Of a stretch of 11,646 bases of DNA, positions 1-8,705 are shown one piece after another. The notes beneath the pieces were generated by a model, which did no database searches, was not told the origin of the DNA, and worked only from the letters and a program-made list of their open reading frames with translations. The position numbers and the translations under genes are program-made. The stretch is from Methanobacteriaceae archaeon UBA349 (lineage in GTDB: Archaea; Methanobacteriota; Methanobacteria; Methanobacteriales; Methanobacteriaceae): contig DAWK01000183.1 of the NCBI GenBank assembly GCA_002509745.1, positions 4,972 to 16,617 of the forward strand, in the 5' to 3' direction. The stretch's first letter is position 1, and the number at the start of each line of letters is the position of its first letter.

Positions 1-219
1 TTAATTGAATATTAATAATTAAATAAAATTAAATAAAATAAATATTGAGAAATAGATATTAAAATTAATTATAATATCAAATATTGCTATTTTTACGATT
101 TACTTACAAATAAGCAATTAAATACAATATTCTTAATATCAATAAATTTTTAAAAATAGCATATGTTTAAAAAAATTATCAAGTTTAATTTTAATTTAGA
201 GCATTAAATGGAGATAAAA
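1..219 (+). promoter_or_regulatory. AT-rich leader region upstream of tfrB
   Basis: This stretch is almost entirely A and T and has no credible open reading frame on either strand. It should hold the tfrB promoter. An AT block near 143-158 (TTTTTAAAAATA) is the best TATA-box-like candidate, but in sequence this AT-rich the match is weak. No clear BRE element or hairpin is visible. The far end may also be the tail of the intergenic gap of a gene outside the window. Confidence 0.3.
210..215 (+). promoter_or_regulatory. Shine-Dalgarno site that fixes the tfrB start
   Basis: GGAGAT lies five bases before the ATG at 220. It also overlaps a possible upstream ATG at 208, which therefore cannot be served by it. 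The 13-base string GGAGATAAAAATG is identical to the ribosome site and start of trmJ at 1932-1944, which supports 220 as the true tfrB start. Confidence 0.75.
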
Positions 220-1776
220 ATGATAAAAATCAAGGTTTTAAGATTTGATCCGGGATTAGATTCTGATTCCCATCTGGAAACTTATGAAATAGAAGAAAAA
301 GAAAAAATGAAGGTACTGGACGCCCTTAATTTTATAAATGACCATTATGGTGCTAATCTTGCATTTAGAAGCTCTTGTAGAGCTGGCCAGTGCGGTTCAT
401 GCGCTTTAAAAATGGATGGAAATATTGTTTTAGCATGTAAAGCTGAAATTCACCCAGACTCTATCATAGAACCTTTAGATTTTCCAGTACTGAAAGATCT
501 TATTGTTGATCGAAGTGAAATAGAAGAAAAAGCTGAAAAAATGAGGCTTTTTCTAAAAAAGTGTGGAAATGGCTCTTTAACAAATGATTCAGCTAATACA
601 TGTCCTGAAATCATTCCTGCCAGCGAATGTGTTGATTCTAAAAAATTAAGGAGTTGTATTGAATGCTTCTCCTGTTTGTCTGCATGTCCAGTTATAAAAG
701 AGAGCTCAGAATATGCAGGACCATATTTCATGAGGTCCTTATCTAAGTTTGCTTTAGATCCTAGAGACACAGGAGATAGGGCATTGAATGGGTTTGAAGA
801 AGGACTCTATTGTTGTACCACTTGTGGAAAGTGTGCGGAAGTTTGTCCAAAAGAAATCAGCATTCCAGGAGATGCCATTGAAAAATTAAGGGCCATTGGT
901 TGTAGAGAAGATGTGGGGCCACTGGAACCTCATAAGAAACTTAAGCAGACAATCAGGGAAACAGGTAGATCTGTAGATCCTCTAGGAAAAAGTTTCATAA
1001 AGGCTGTAAATGATTCAACCACCTTATCAAACTCCGACAAAGCTCAAGATTCTGATAAATTTGTTGATTCTAAATCTCAACCAAATGTAGCCTTCTTTAC
1101 AGGTTGTCTAGTAGATTATCGAATGCCAGACATTGGTTTCGCTCTTTTAAAAGTTCTCCAAGAAAATGGAATTAAGGTAGATGTTCCTGAAAATCAGGTC
1201 TGCTGTGGTTCGCCTATGATAAGAACCGGGCAGCTAGATGCGCTTGAAAATCTAGTAGAACAAAACAAAAAGGCATTGAGTAAATATGATACCATAATCA
1301 CTGTCTGTGCTGGATGTGGGGCCACACTAAAGAAAGATTACCCTAAATTCGGTGCTGAATTTAATGTAATGGATATTAGTGAGTTCCTTGTTGATAAACT
1401 AGATCTGGTCAATACCAAGCCAGTTAACATGAAAGTGACCTATCATGACCCCTGCCACCTTTCTAGAAGTCAAGGCATCCGCTTAGAGCCCAGGGAAATA
1501 TTAAGCAAAATTAAAGGTTTAGAATTCATTGAAATGGAGGAACCCAACCAGTGTTGTGGTTCTGGAGGAGGAGTTAAATCTGGAAAACCTGAAATTGCGT
1601 CTGCTTTAGGTGAAAAAAAAGCAAAAATGATTGGAAAACTGGATGTTGATGCCGTAGTTACCATATGTCCTTTCTGCCAAATACATATCCAAGATTCTCT
1701 GAATAAAGAGGGATTGGGCCATATAAAGGTTCTAAATATCCTAGAATTATTAGATATGGCTTATAGCTCGGATTGA
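220..1776 (+). CDS. tfrB: Thiol:fumarate reductase subunit B (TfrB)
   Basis: This is the iron-sulfur and thiol-oxidising subunit of the CoM-SH/CoB-SH-dependent fumarate reductase of Methanobacteriales. The enzyme makes succinate for the incomplete reductive TCA pathway and releases the CoM-S-S-CoB heterodisulfide. The 518 residues show, in order: a plant-type [2Fe-2S] ferredoxin domain with Cys53, 58, 61 and 73; two [4Fe-4S] motifs, Cys146/149/152/156 and Cys199/202/205/209; and two CCG domains as in HdrB, with CCG at 328-330 and 445-447, CxxC at 363-366 and 483-486, and single cysteines at 296 and 412. This SdhB-HdrB fusion is diagnostic of TfrB. The start at 220 is chosen over 208 because the Shine-Dalgarno site lies between them. 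A polar Ser/Asp/Lys-rich linker (about 265-288) separates the ferredoxin half from the CCG half. The catalytic flavoprotein gene tfrA is not in the window. Confidence 0.94.
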   Translation: MIKIKVLRFDPGLDSDSHLETYEIEEKEKMKVLDALNFINDHYGANLAFRSSCRAGQCGSCALKMDGNIVLACKAEIHPDSIIEPLDFPVLKDLIVDRSEIEEKAEKMRLFLKKCGNGSLTNDSANTCPEIIPASECVDSKKLRSCIECFSCLSACPVIKESSEYAGPYFMRSLSKFALDPRDTGDRALNGFEEGLYCCTTCGKCAEVCPKEISIPGDAIEKLRAIGCREDVGPLEPHKKLKQTIRETGRSVDPLGKSFIKAVNDSTTLSNSDKAQDSDKFVDSKSQPNVAFFTGCLVDYRMPDIGFALLKVLQENGIKVDVPENQVCCGSPMIRTGQLDALENLVEQNKKALSKYDTIITVCAGCGATLKKDYPKFGAEFNVMDISEFLVDKLDLVNTKPVNMKVTYHDPCHLSRSQGIRLEPREILSKIKGLEFIEMEEPNQCCGSGGGVKSGKPEIASALGEKKAKMIGKLDVDAVVTICPFCQIHIQDSLNKEGLGHIKVLNILELLDMAYSSD

Positions 1777-1941
1777 TAATAAAAAATCGAAATAAGTTAT
1801 TGATGGAAATGATTTATGAAAAGAATTGAAAAAGGATTTGAAGAATTATAAACTCCTTTACCAAAATCACCATTAATCCAACTATTATCAATTATTCATT
1901 AATTAATTTCACTATTTTTTAGTTATTTTCAGGAGATAAAA

Positions 1942-2664
1942 ATGGAAAAAAAAGATTTTTTAAAAGATAACATCTACGTGGTATTTGTAGAGCCAGAATC
2001 TCCAGGAAATATTGGTTTTTTAGCCAGAACTATGAAAAATTTTGGTCTTTATAATTTAATTCTTATAAATCCATGTGATCTAAAAAAAGAAGCTTATTTT
2101 CAGGCCATGCACGCACGTGAACTGGTAGAGCACGCTGAAATTCACAAATCTATTCCAGATTTACTTGCATCAAAACAAATAGATTTTATAATAGGTACGA
2201 CTGGAACTCCGGGTGGAAGTTACAAATTATCACGTATTCCCCTAAAACCACAACAACTCGCCGAATCCATACGTACAGAAGGTAAAATAGCATTTTTATT
2301 TGGAAGAGAAGGTGATGGATTATATAATGATGAAATAGAAATTTGCGATGCAGTAGTAAGCATTCCCACAGATGAAATTTATCCCATTATGAATATAACT
2401 CATGCTGCAGCCATTATTTTCTATGAAATATTCAAAAATAGAAATGAATTTAATGTAGAAGGCCTAGAAGAGGCCTCTCTAAGCGAAAAGGAATATTTAA
2501 TAGAAGAAATGGAAGAAGTTGTAGAAAAATTGGATATTCCTCCGCACAAAAAGAAAAATGGTACTAAAACTTTTAAAAACATTTTAGGCCGTGCGTTTAT
2601 TACTGGAAGAGAAGCCCATACTCTTAAAGGTATTTTAAGAAGAATAAATGGTAAAATGGAATGA
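1942..2664 (+). CDS. trmJ: TrmJ-type tRNA 2'-O-methyltransferase (SPOUT family)
   Basis: This is a 240-residue SpoU/TrmH-superfamily methyltransferase that should transfer a methyl group from SAM to a ribose 2'-OH. Bacterial and archaeal TrmJ act on nucleotide 32 of tRNA; the exact target here is inferred. The knotted SPOUT fold is marked by motif 1 (PGNIGFLAR, 21-29), with the Asn and Arg expected in the active site, motif 2 (LFGREGDGL, 119-127) and motif 3 (YPIMNITHA, 147-155). In bacterial TrmJ motif 3 usually begins with Ser-Leu-Asn; here it is Ile-Met-Asn. The C-terminal part (about 176-240) is a charged helical extension, as in TrmJ dimers. The Shine-Dalgarno site AGGAGAT sits well before the ATG. 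The gene follows tfrB after 165 bases with no obvious ORF, so it probably has its own promoter. Confidence 0.87.
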   Translation: MEKKDFLKDNIYVVFVEPESPGNIGFLARTMKNFGLYNLILINPCDLKKEAYFQAMHARELVEHAEIHKSIPDLLASKQIDFIIGTTGTPGGSYKLSRIPLKPQQLAESIRTEGKIAFLFGREGDGLYNDEIEICDAVVSIPTDEIYPIMNITHAAAIIFYEIFKNRNEFNVEGLEEASLSEKEYLIEEMEEVVEKLDIPPHKKKNGTKTFKNILGRAFITGREAHTLKGILRRINGKME

Positions 2665-2811
2665 TTTTATTATAAAGTTTATTATAAAAATTTTAATAAA
2701 TTTTATTCAAACTAACATAACCGTATTAATAAATTGATTAAATAAATAATAATTAAAATTATTAGAGTTTAATCAATTGTGAATAAAAAATTAAAACATT
2801 ATCAAAATTGC

Positions 2812-2831
2812 ATATTCTAAAATATTCTAAA
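2812..2831 (+). repeat. Two perfect tandem copies of a 10-base unit
   Basis: ATATTCTAAA occurs twice with no spacer, immediately upstream of the Shine-Dalgarno site (GGGGAT, 2835-2840) of the broken DUF1512 gene. A 10-base period is one helical turn, so a protein-binding site is conceivable. The AT-rich composition makes chance or replication slippage quite possible. Confidence 0.6.
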
Positions 2832-2845
2832 AAAGGGGATTAAAA

Positions 2846-3987
2846 ATGATATTTGGGCTGGGGCCATTAGAATTAGCAGGAATATTAGCATTTGTAATCA
2901 TATTATTCTTTTTACCTAAAATTATGCGAATAAGGATGATTTCATCCATAAATAGAACTGTTAATGAGTTAGAATCCATAGTAAAAGAAGCCCAAGATAT
3001 TCTGGTAAAAATTTCCAACAAACAGGAAAATCCATTGAAAGATCCTGAAGAATCGTAGCCAGATTTATTGAATTTTTTATAGTTCCTCCTATGAATCTAG
3101 ATCCCCAAGGCCTGGTAAAAAAGTTTGATAAAATTCTGGAGTTAGGTGAAGCTCGTTTCAAAGATATGGCATATGAAATCGCCCCTGAAGCCGATGAGGA
3201 AACTAAATCAAATATAATTATGGTAATAAAAGCTACCATTGGCCTTAATGCTGTAACCAAATTGGTTAAACATAATATGGAACTGGCCCGGAAAACAGGC
3301 AACCTCCAACTTATGTTATCTCTCCAAATGAGTCTTTCCATACTTATGAGAATGGTTAAAGCTCAATTTGAAGGCACTAAATCATTTTCAGAAGGTTTAC
3401 CTATTTGAGATGGAATTGGACCCCTGATTGCTGGAATATTAATTGATAACCTTAATTCTGGTAATCAGAAGAGTGATTTAGACGATTTAGGAGATATAAT
3501 TTCTTCAAATCACGAATTTAAAGGTCGTAAATTAATTATTCTTAGAGCTAAAGGACCCGGCGCAAGAGTGGGTCCTGTAGGGAAAATAGCAACTGAAATT
3601 ATTGAAAAAAATGATATAAGTCGAATTATCAGTTTAGATGCGACGGCCAAGCTTGAAGGGGAAAAGACTGGAAGGCTAGCAGAAGGGATTGGGGGTCGTT
3701 ATAGGCGGTTTAGGAATAGAAAAATGGCTAATAGAAGAAAAAACAACATCAAATGATATTAAAATTGACGCCATTGTCATCAAAATGAGCCTGAAGAAGC
3801 CATAAGTCAAATGAGTGAAGAAATTGCAGAAAGCTCCCAAATGGCAATAGATATTCTTAAAAAATCAATTATACGTTCACCTGAAGGATCAAACATCTTA
3901 ATAATTGGAGTGGGCAATAGTTCTGGAATCCCCAACATCGTAAGTGATATTTCTGAAATTGAATTTAAAAAACCTAATAAAAGCTAA
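2846..3987 (+). pseudogene. Broken DUF1512 family membrane-anchored protein gene
   Basis: I recognise the archaeal DUF1512 family (function unknown) in consecutive fragments that together would encode about 380 residues, near the usual family length. The N-terminal piece (2846-3058) has an N-terminal hydrophobic helix, about residues 6-23. Four lesions break the frame. A one-base loss at 3049-3055 moves the frame from 2846 to that of 3091. An in-frame TGA at 3406-3408 falls in GLPI-stop-DGIGP, where Gly is expected. One extra G in the G5 run at 3691-3695 shifts the frame. One base is missing near 3791-3793, giving CTGAAGAA where CTN-GAA-GAA is expected. After correction the protein reads through family-like segments such as EIAPEADEE, DGIGPLIAG, RAKGPGARVG, KLEGEKTGR, DAIVIKMSL and GVGNSSGIPNI to TAA at 3985. 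The Shine-Dalgarno site GGGGAT is intact. Sequence or assembly error is possible for the indels, less so for all four together. Confidence 0.88.
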
Positions 3988-4285
3988 TGAATTAAAAAAA
4001 AAAGCTAAAAATAAACAATTTAACCATCTATAACTTAAAAATCTTATAAACAAGTATATCGTTAAATTGAGTGCTAGTATTGATTTCCTAGTATTGATTT
4101 TATCTAATTAATATTTTCAAAGTATAATTAACCATACACCTTTAAAAATTCGTACATTTAAAATATAAAACAGATGAAATTAAAATATCTAATCTTAAAT
4201 TCAAGAAAATAAATAGTTAAACTCTATTGAATTATTTAAACTCAAATAAAATGATTAAAGACACCAAAAGACAAGAGGGCAAAAA
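3988..4285 (+). promoter_or_regulatory. 298-base AT-rich gap upstream of dcd
   Basis: No open reading frame or RNA gene is visible here. Two TATA-like blocks could serve dcd, one near 4042-4060 (CTTATAAACAAG, TATAT) and one near 4157-4172 (TTTAAAATATAAAA). The second would give a leader of about 90 bases. A 13-base direct repeat lies between them at 4074-4100. Promoter assignment is weak because the composition mimics TATA boxes. Confidence 0.25.
4074..4100 (+). repeat. Tandem 13-base direct repeat with 14-base period
   Basis: CTAGTATTGATTT occurs at 4074-4086 and again at 4088-4100. It lies in the gap between the dead DUF1512 gene and dcd. It could be an operator pair for dcd or a slippage duplication. 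No third copy was noticed in the window. Confidence 0.6.
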
Positions 4286-4882
4286 ATGGCAATTCTAAGT
4301 GACACTGATATAAAAAAATATTTAGAAGATGGTTTAATATTGATTGATCCATTGGAAGACCCTGAAAGACAAATACAACCTTCTTCTGTTGATTTAAGAA
4401 TTGGAAGTGAGTTTAAGGGGTTTAAAATAATTAGGAAACCATTTATAGACCCTAAAGATAAGTCAGACATGGATTCTTACATGGAATCTTTTCATATTGA
4501 TGAAAGTCAGCCATTTATTATACATCCTGGAGAATTTGCACTGGCCACAACTTTTGAAACTGTTCGTTTGCCAGATAATTTGGTAGCTCGCGTAGAAGGT
4601 CGTTCTTCCATGGGGCGATTAGGAATAACCATGCATGTAACTGCAGGTTACATAGACCCTGGTTTCCAAGGTAAAATTACTTTAGAAATATCTAACATTG
4701 GTAAAATGCCAGTAGCACTATATCCTGGCCAAAGAGTGTGCCAGATAGTCTTTGAAACCATGACTTCACCTGCCAATAAACCTTATGGGCACCCAGACAG
4801 AGATAGTAAATATATGGGTCAAACCAGACCAGAATCAAGTAAAATCAAGCATGATTACGAATTAAAGAATAATAAGCTCTGA
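4286..4882 (+). CDS. dcd: dCTP deaminase, possibly bifunctional with dUTPase
   Basis: This cytosolic trimeric enzyme of pyrimidine deoxynucleotide metabolism deaminates dCTP to dUTP. In some archaea, such as the Methanocaldococcus enzyme, it also hydrolyses dUTP to dUMP, feeding thymidylate synthesis. The 198-residue length is typical. The N-terminal QPSSVDLRIG (31-40) and the phosphate-binding EGRSSMGRLG (104-113) are hallmark motifs. GYIDPGFQGKITLE (121-134) contains Asp124 and the presumed catalytic Glu134, ten residues apart as in the family. The GF-x-GKITLE form resembles bifunctional archaeal enzymes more than the GWSG form of E. coli Dcd, but bifunctionality is inference. The start is supported by a purine-rich site (AGAGGG) six bases before the ATG. 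The next gene, glyS, is 137 bases downstream on the same strand. Confidence 0.93.
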   Translation: MAILSDTDIKKYLEDGLILIDPLEDPERQIQPSSVDLRIGSEFKGFKIIRKPFIDPKDKSDMDSYMESFHIDESQPFIIHPGEFALATTFETVRLPDNLVARVEGRSSMGRLGITMHVTAGYIDPGFQGKITLEISNIGKMPVALYPGQRVCQIVFETMTSPANKPYGHPDRDSKYMGQTRPESSKIKHDYELKNNKL

Positions 4883-5019
4883 TTAAGACATGGTTCTCAT
4901 AAAATAAGCCAATTTAAGAAAATTAATGGCTAAAAATATTAAATTAATATTTATTAAATATTATCAAATATTATTAAAATAAAAATTATTAATTTACTTA
5001 AATTCAAATTCATTAGGAG

Positions 5020-6768
<1,749 letters not shown>

Positions 6769-6782
6769 GCTCTTTAATCAAA

Positions 6783-6800
6783 TTTTTATTTTTAATTTTT
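6783..6800 (+). terminator. Probable T-tract terminator of glyS
   Basis: Three T5 runs at 6783-6787, 6789-6793 and 6796-6800 begin 15 bases after the glyS stop. Oligo-T tracts without a hairpin are the usual archaeal transcription stop signal. The position at the end of the plus-strand gene series, before convergent genes, fits. Confidence 0.5.
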
Positions 6801-6892
6801 ACCCATCTATTTATAATATTAATTAATTACATTACAGGAGTTATTTCATTTAATTGATTGAAATTTTTATAATTCCAATTATCATATTAGTT

Positions 6893-7747
6893 TTATTTAG
6901 ATTTTAATCCATGATTCATCTGTTTTATAGCTGTTTTATCCATCTTTTCACCAAGATTATTGTAATGTTGAAAAAGACTATTTCCCCAATCTAAAGCAGA
7001 TATATTATGGCCCATTAATAGACAAGATGTGTCATAGACTCCATTTTCAAAGAATAAACCTAGAGAAGCTAAATTTTCAGATACCACACAAGCAACTTCC
7101 AAATTAACCGGAACTACCCATATTTCTAAACTACCTACTTTAACAAATTTTAACACATCGGAACTATTAAATTGTTCTATAAATTGTTTTAAAATATTTT
7201 TATCAAGAATTAATTTTACAAACCCTCCATTTACTAAAATTCTTTGAATTGCATCAGTATGTCTTGAAAAACAAACTGGTAAAACCGCACATATATTCTT
7301 AGCATTAGATAACAGTTCTAAGTATTTAGTAAAAGGTTCTTCTAAATTATCCAGCTTTACTTCAACTAAGTAAGATTCACTAAGCATATGTATATTTTTT
7401 TGTAATTTTAGGGGTATTCCATTTAAATTATGATTTTTCCAGAAAATTTGTTGCTTTTTTATGGTTTCCAGTTTTTGCATAATCTTTATCAAATTTAATA
7501 AAATAATTTTTCCCTTGGAAGTTATGTAAGAATTATCTCCCCTACGAACTATCCACTTCTTATTTTCAAGTTGTCCTAAACCATGAATTATTGTAGAAGA
7601 AGCAATTCCAGTTTTATCTCTCAAATATGCCAATTTTTTAGGGCCATCATACAAACTAAGTAGAATTTTAGTTCTGACATTGGATACAGCCAAGAACTTT
7701 ATATCCTCAGGTTGATTTTCTAAATAATGAGAATTATCTATAAACAA
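6893..7747 (-). CDS. FilR1-type winged-helix regulator, downstream paralogue
   Basis: This is a 284-residue predicted transcription factor. Residues about 17-85 form an ArsR-like winged helix (NVRTKILLSLYDG, a recognition helix around 48-61, a wing near 67-77). Residues about 103-265 resemble the FilR1 middle domain (DUF1724) of methanogen regulators, with FWKNHNLNGIP at 102-112, LLSNAKNICAVLP at 145-157 and the conserved tail SLGLFFENGVYD at 228-239. The ligand is unknown. The start is TTG at 7747, seven bases after a strong GGGGG Shine-Dalgarno site; an out-of-frame ATG at 7752-7750 opens only a four-codon reading frame. The gene begins 11 bases after the stop of its paralogue, so the two are probably co-transcribed. 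Its 3' end faces glyS. Confidence 0.85.
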   Translation of the reverse strand: MFIDNSHYLENQPEDIKFLAVSNVRTKILLSLYDGPKKLAYLRDKTGIASSTIIHGLGQLENKKWIVRRGDNSYITSKGKIILLNLIKIMQKLETIKKQQIFWKNHNLNGIPLKLQKNIHMLSESYLVEVKLDNLEEPFTKYLELLSNAKNICAVLPVCFSRHTDAIQRILVNGGFVKLILDKNILKQFIEQFNSSDVLKFVKVGSLEIWVVPVNLEVACVVSENLASLGLFFENGVYDTSCLLMGHNISALDWGNSLFQHYNNLGEKMDKTAIKQMNHGLKSK

Positions 7748-7754
7748 TTCATTT

Positions 7755-7759
7755 CCCCC
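7755..7759 (-). promoter_or_regulatory. Shine-Dalgarno site fixing a TTG start
   Basis: GGGGG, sharing its first G with the TAG stop of the upstream paralogue, lies seven bases before the TTG at 7747. It is only two bases before an out-of-frame ATG, so the TTG has the better spacing. The upstream paralogue uses the same ATAGGGGGAA context at its own start. Confidence 0.65.
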
Positions 7760-8598
7760 TATGAAACCATGATTTTTGCCAGATTAGTAATTCCCACTTT
7801 TTCTGACCTTTGATAATAATAGTCAAATAGCCTTTTTGTCCAGTCAATTGCATCTTTGTTTTTACTTACTAAATCTCTATTTTGATCATAAGTTCCATCA
7901 TCACTAAAAAAGCCTAATGAAACAAAATTATCAGCCACAGTAAATGCTATATTTAAATCACCAGAATAGCGCCGAAGTTCGAGATTTTTATTAGTAATAG
8001 AACCAGTTATTGTTTTTAAATCAGATGTAGTGACTGTTCTCTTAATTATATCATCTGTAAGAATCAAACATGAATTTACATCTGTTTTAATCAAATCCTG
8101 GAATAAAACCGTGTAATCTGGATGTGAAATAGGGGAAACACCAAATATTTCTTTTGATTCAGATAAAAGATTAATAAAAGTATTATGAGTTTTATAAATA
8201 TCCACTGGAGTTGATTGAACAAGTTCAGAATCAAAAAATACGCCCATGTCTTGAATTAGAAAATCAGGAATACCACTGATATCATGATCTAATAATAAAT
8301 CTTCAAACCTATTTGAAAAAGTAGTTGATTGCTGAAAATCAATGATAGAATCCAGCTTTAACTTGCAAAAACTTGTTATTTCAAATTTATTTTCTACTTT
8401 CTTAACTAAATTTTCTTCAACTAAACGTTTCATATTATTAGAAATGGTCGCAAAACTTAAATTATGTGTCTCATTTATTTCTTTCATAGATTTAGGGCCT
8501 TCTAAAAGACTAAACATGATTTTTAGCCTAATTTTAGATTTAACCATGAATTTTAAGTCATCTTGAATCTGATCATGTAGCTCAAAAAGATTTCTCAT
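7759..8598 (-). CDS. FilR1-type winged-helix regulator, upstream paralogue
   Basis: This 279-residue regulator has the same architecture as the gene downstream of it. It has a winged helix at about 18-85 (KIRLKIMFSLLEGPKSMKEI, with recognition helix SFATISNNMKRLV at 48-60) and a FilR1-like sensor domain at about 100-262. The latter has LLLDHDISGIPDFL at 101-114, LLSESKEIFGVSPI at 144-157, SLGFFSDDGTYD at 227-238 and DAIDWTKRLFDYYY at 249-262. No membrane segment is visible, so it is probably cytosolic. The ATG start is preceded at nine bases by GGGGG (8612-8608). It is the first gene of a two-gene unit and is divergent from the TatD-like gene across a 107-base gap with candidate operators. 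Autoregulation and control of the neighbour are plausible but inferred. The sensed signal is unknown. Confidence 0.87.
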   Translation of the reverse strand: MRNLFELHDQIQDDLKFMVKSKIRLKIMFSLLEGPKSMKEINETHNLSFATISNNMKRLVEENLVKKVENKFEITSFCKLKLDSIIDFQQSTTFSNRFEDLLLDHDISGIPDFLIQDMGVFFDSELVQSTPVDIYKTHNTFINLLSESKEIFGVSPISHPDYTVLFQDLIKTDVNSCLILTDDIIKRTVTTSDLKTITGSITNKNLELRRYSGDLNIAFTVADNFVSLGFFSDDGTYDQNRDLVSKNKDAIDWTKRLFDYYYQRSEKVGITNLAKIMVS

Positions 8599-8705
8599 CT
8601 AACAGTTCCCCCTATAGAATAACTATATTTGTATGTTACTTACTTAAAAAGATTAGTAGAAAATTAACAGTTAAATAGATTTCATTAACTAAAGATGGTG
8701 ATACC
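8599..8705. promoter_or_regulatory. Divergent promoter region of the regulator pair and TatD-like gene
   Basis: This 107-base gap must carry both promoters. ACTTAAAAAG at 8643-8652 (CTTTTTAAGT on the other strand) is TATA-like in both directions and is placed to give short leaders on each side. The right side ends in the Shine-Dalgarno site GGTGAT (8697-8702) of the TatD-like gene. The left side holds GGGGG (minus strand, 8612-8608) of the regulator. Candidate operator sequences are listed separately. Confidence 0.45.
8664..8674. promoter_or_regulatory. Palindromic candidate operator
   Basis: TTAACAGTTAA is a perfect five-base inverted repeat around a central A. The eight-base core TAACAGTT (8665-8672) recurs at 8600-8607, exactly 65 bases away, next to the regulator start codon. 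A further TTAAC half-site lies near 8684-8688. The two copies flank the putative promoters on both sides, as autoregulatory operators often do. That it binds the adjacent winged-helix proteins is inference. Confidence 0.4.

Noticed and set aside
450..770. Long minus-strand frame inside tfrB, and similar antisense frames inside glyS, minD and the kinase gene
   Set aside because: These mirror well-supported genes, have no ribosome sites of their own, and their translations show no family features.
1816..1851. An 11-codon ATG frame in the tfrB-trmJ gap
   Set aside because: There is no ribosome site and the length is too short to separate from chance.
2846..3058. A standalone 70-residue TatA-like small membrane protein
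   Set aside because: The N-terminal hydrophobic helix and short length suggest TatA, but the next frames continue the DUF1512 family sequence without a gap, so this is the N-terminal piece of a broken larger gene.
3091..3408. An independent 105-residue gene
   Set aside because: It has no ribosome site, its frame continues upstream without a start (RFIEFFIVPP) and downstream past a single TGA, and its content is the middle of DUF1512.
4025..4038. 14-base string CATCTATAACTTAA shared with 11344-11357
   Set aside because: At this AT content a shared 14-mer within 11.6 kb is expected by chance, and the contexts are unrelated.
6831..6895. AGGAG ribosome-like site followed by a TTG-started 17-codon hydrophobic frame between glyS and the regulators
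   Set aside because: The spacing from AGGAG to TTG is about 13 bases, the nearest TATA-like block is too close to the site, and the peptide is what random AT-rich DNA encodes. It could be a relic but cannot be supported.
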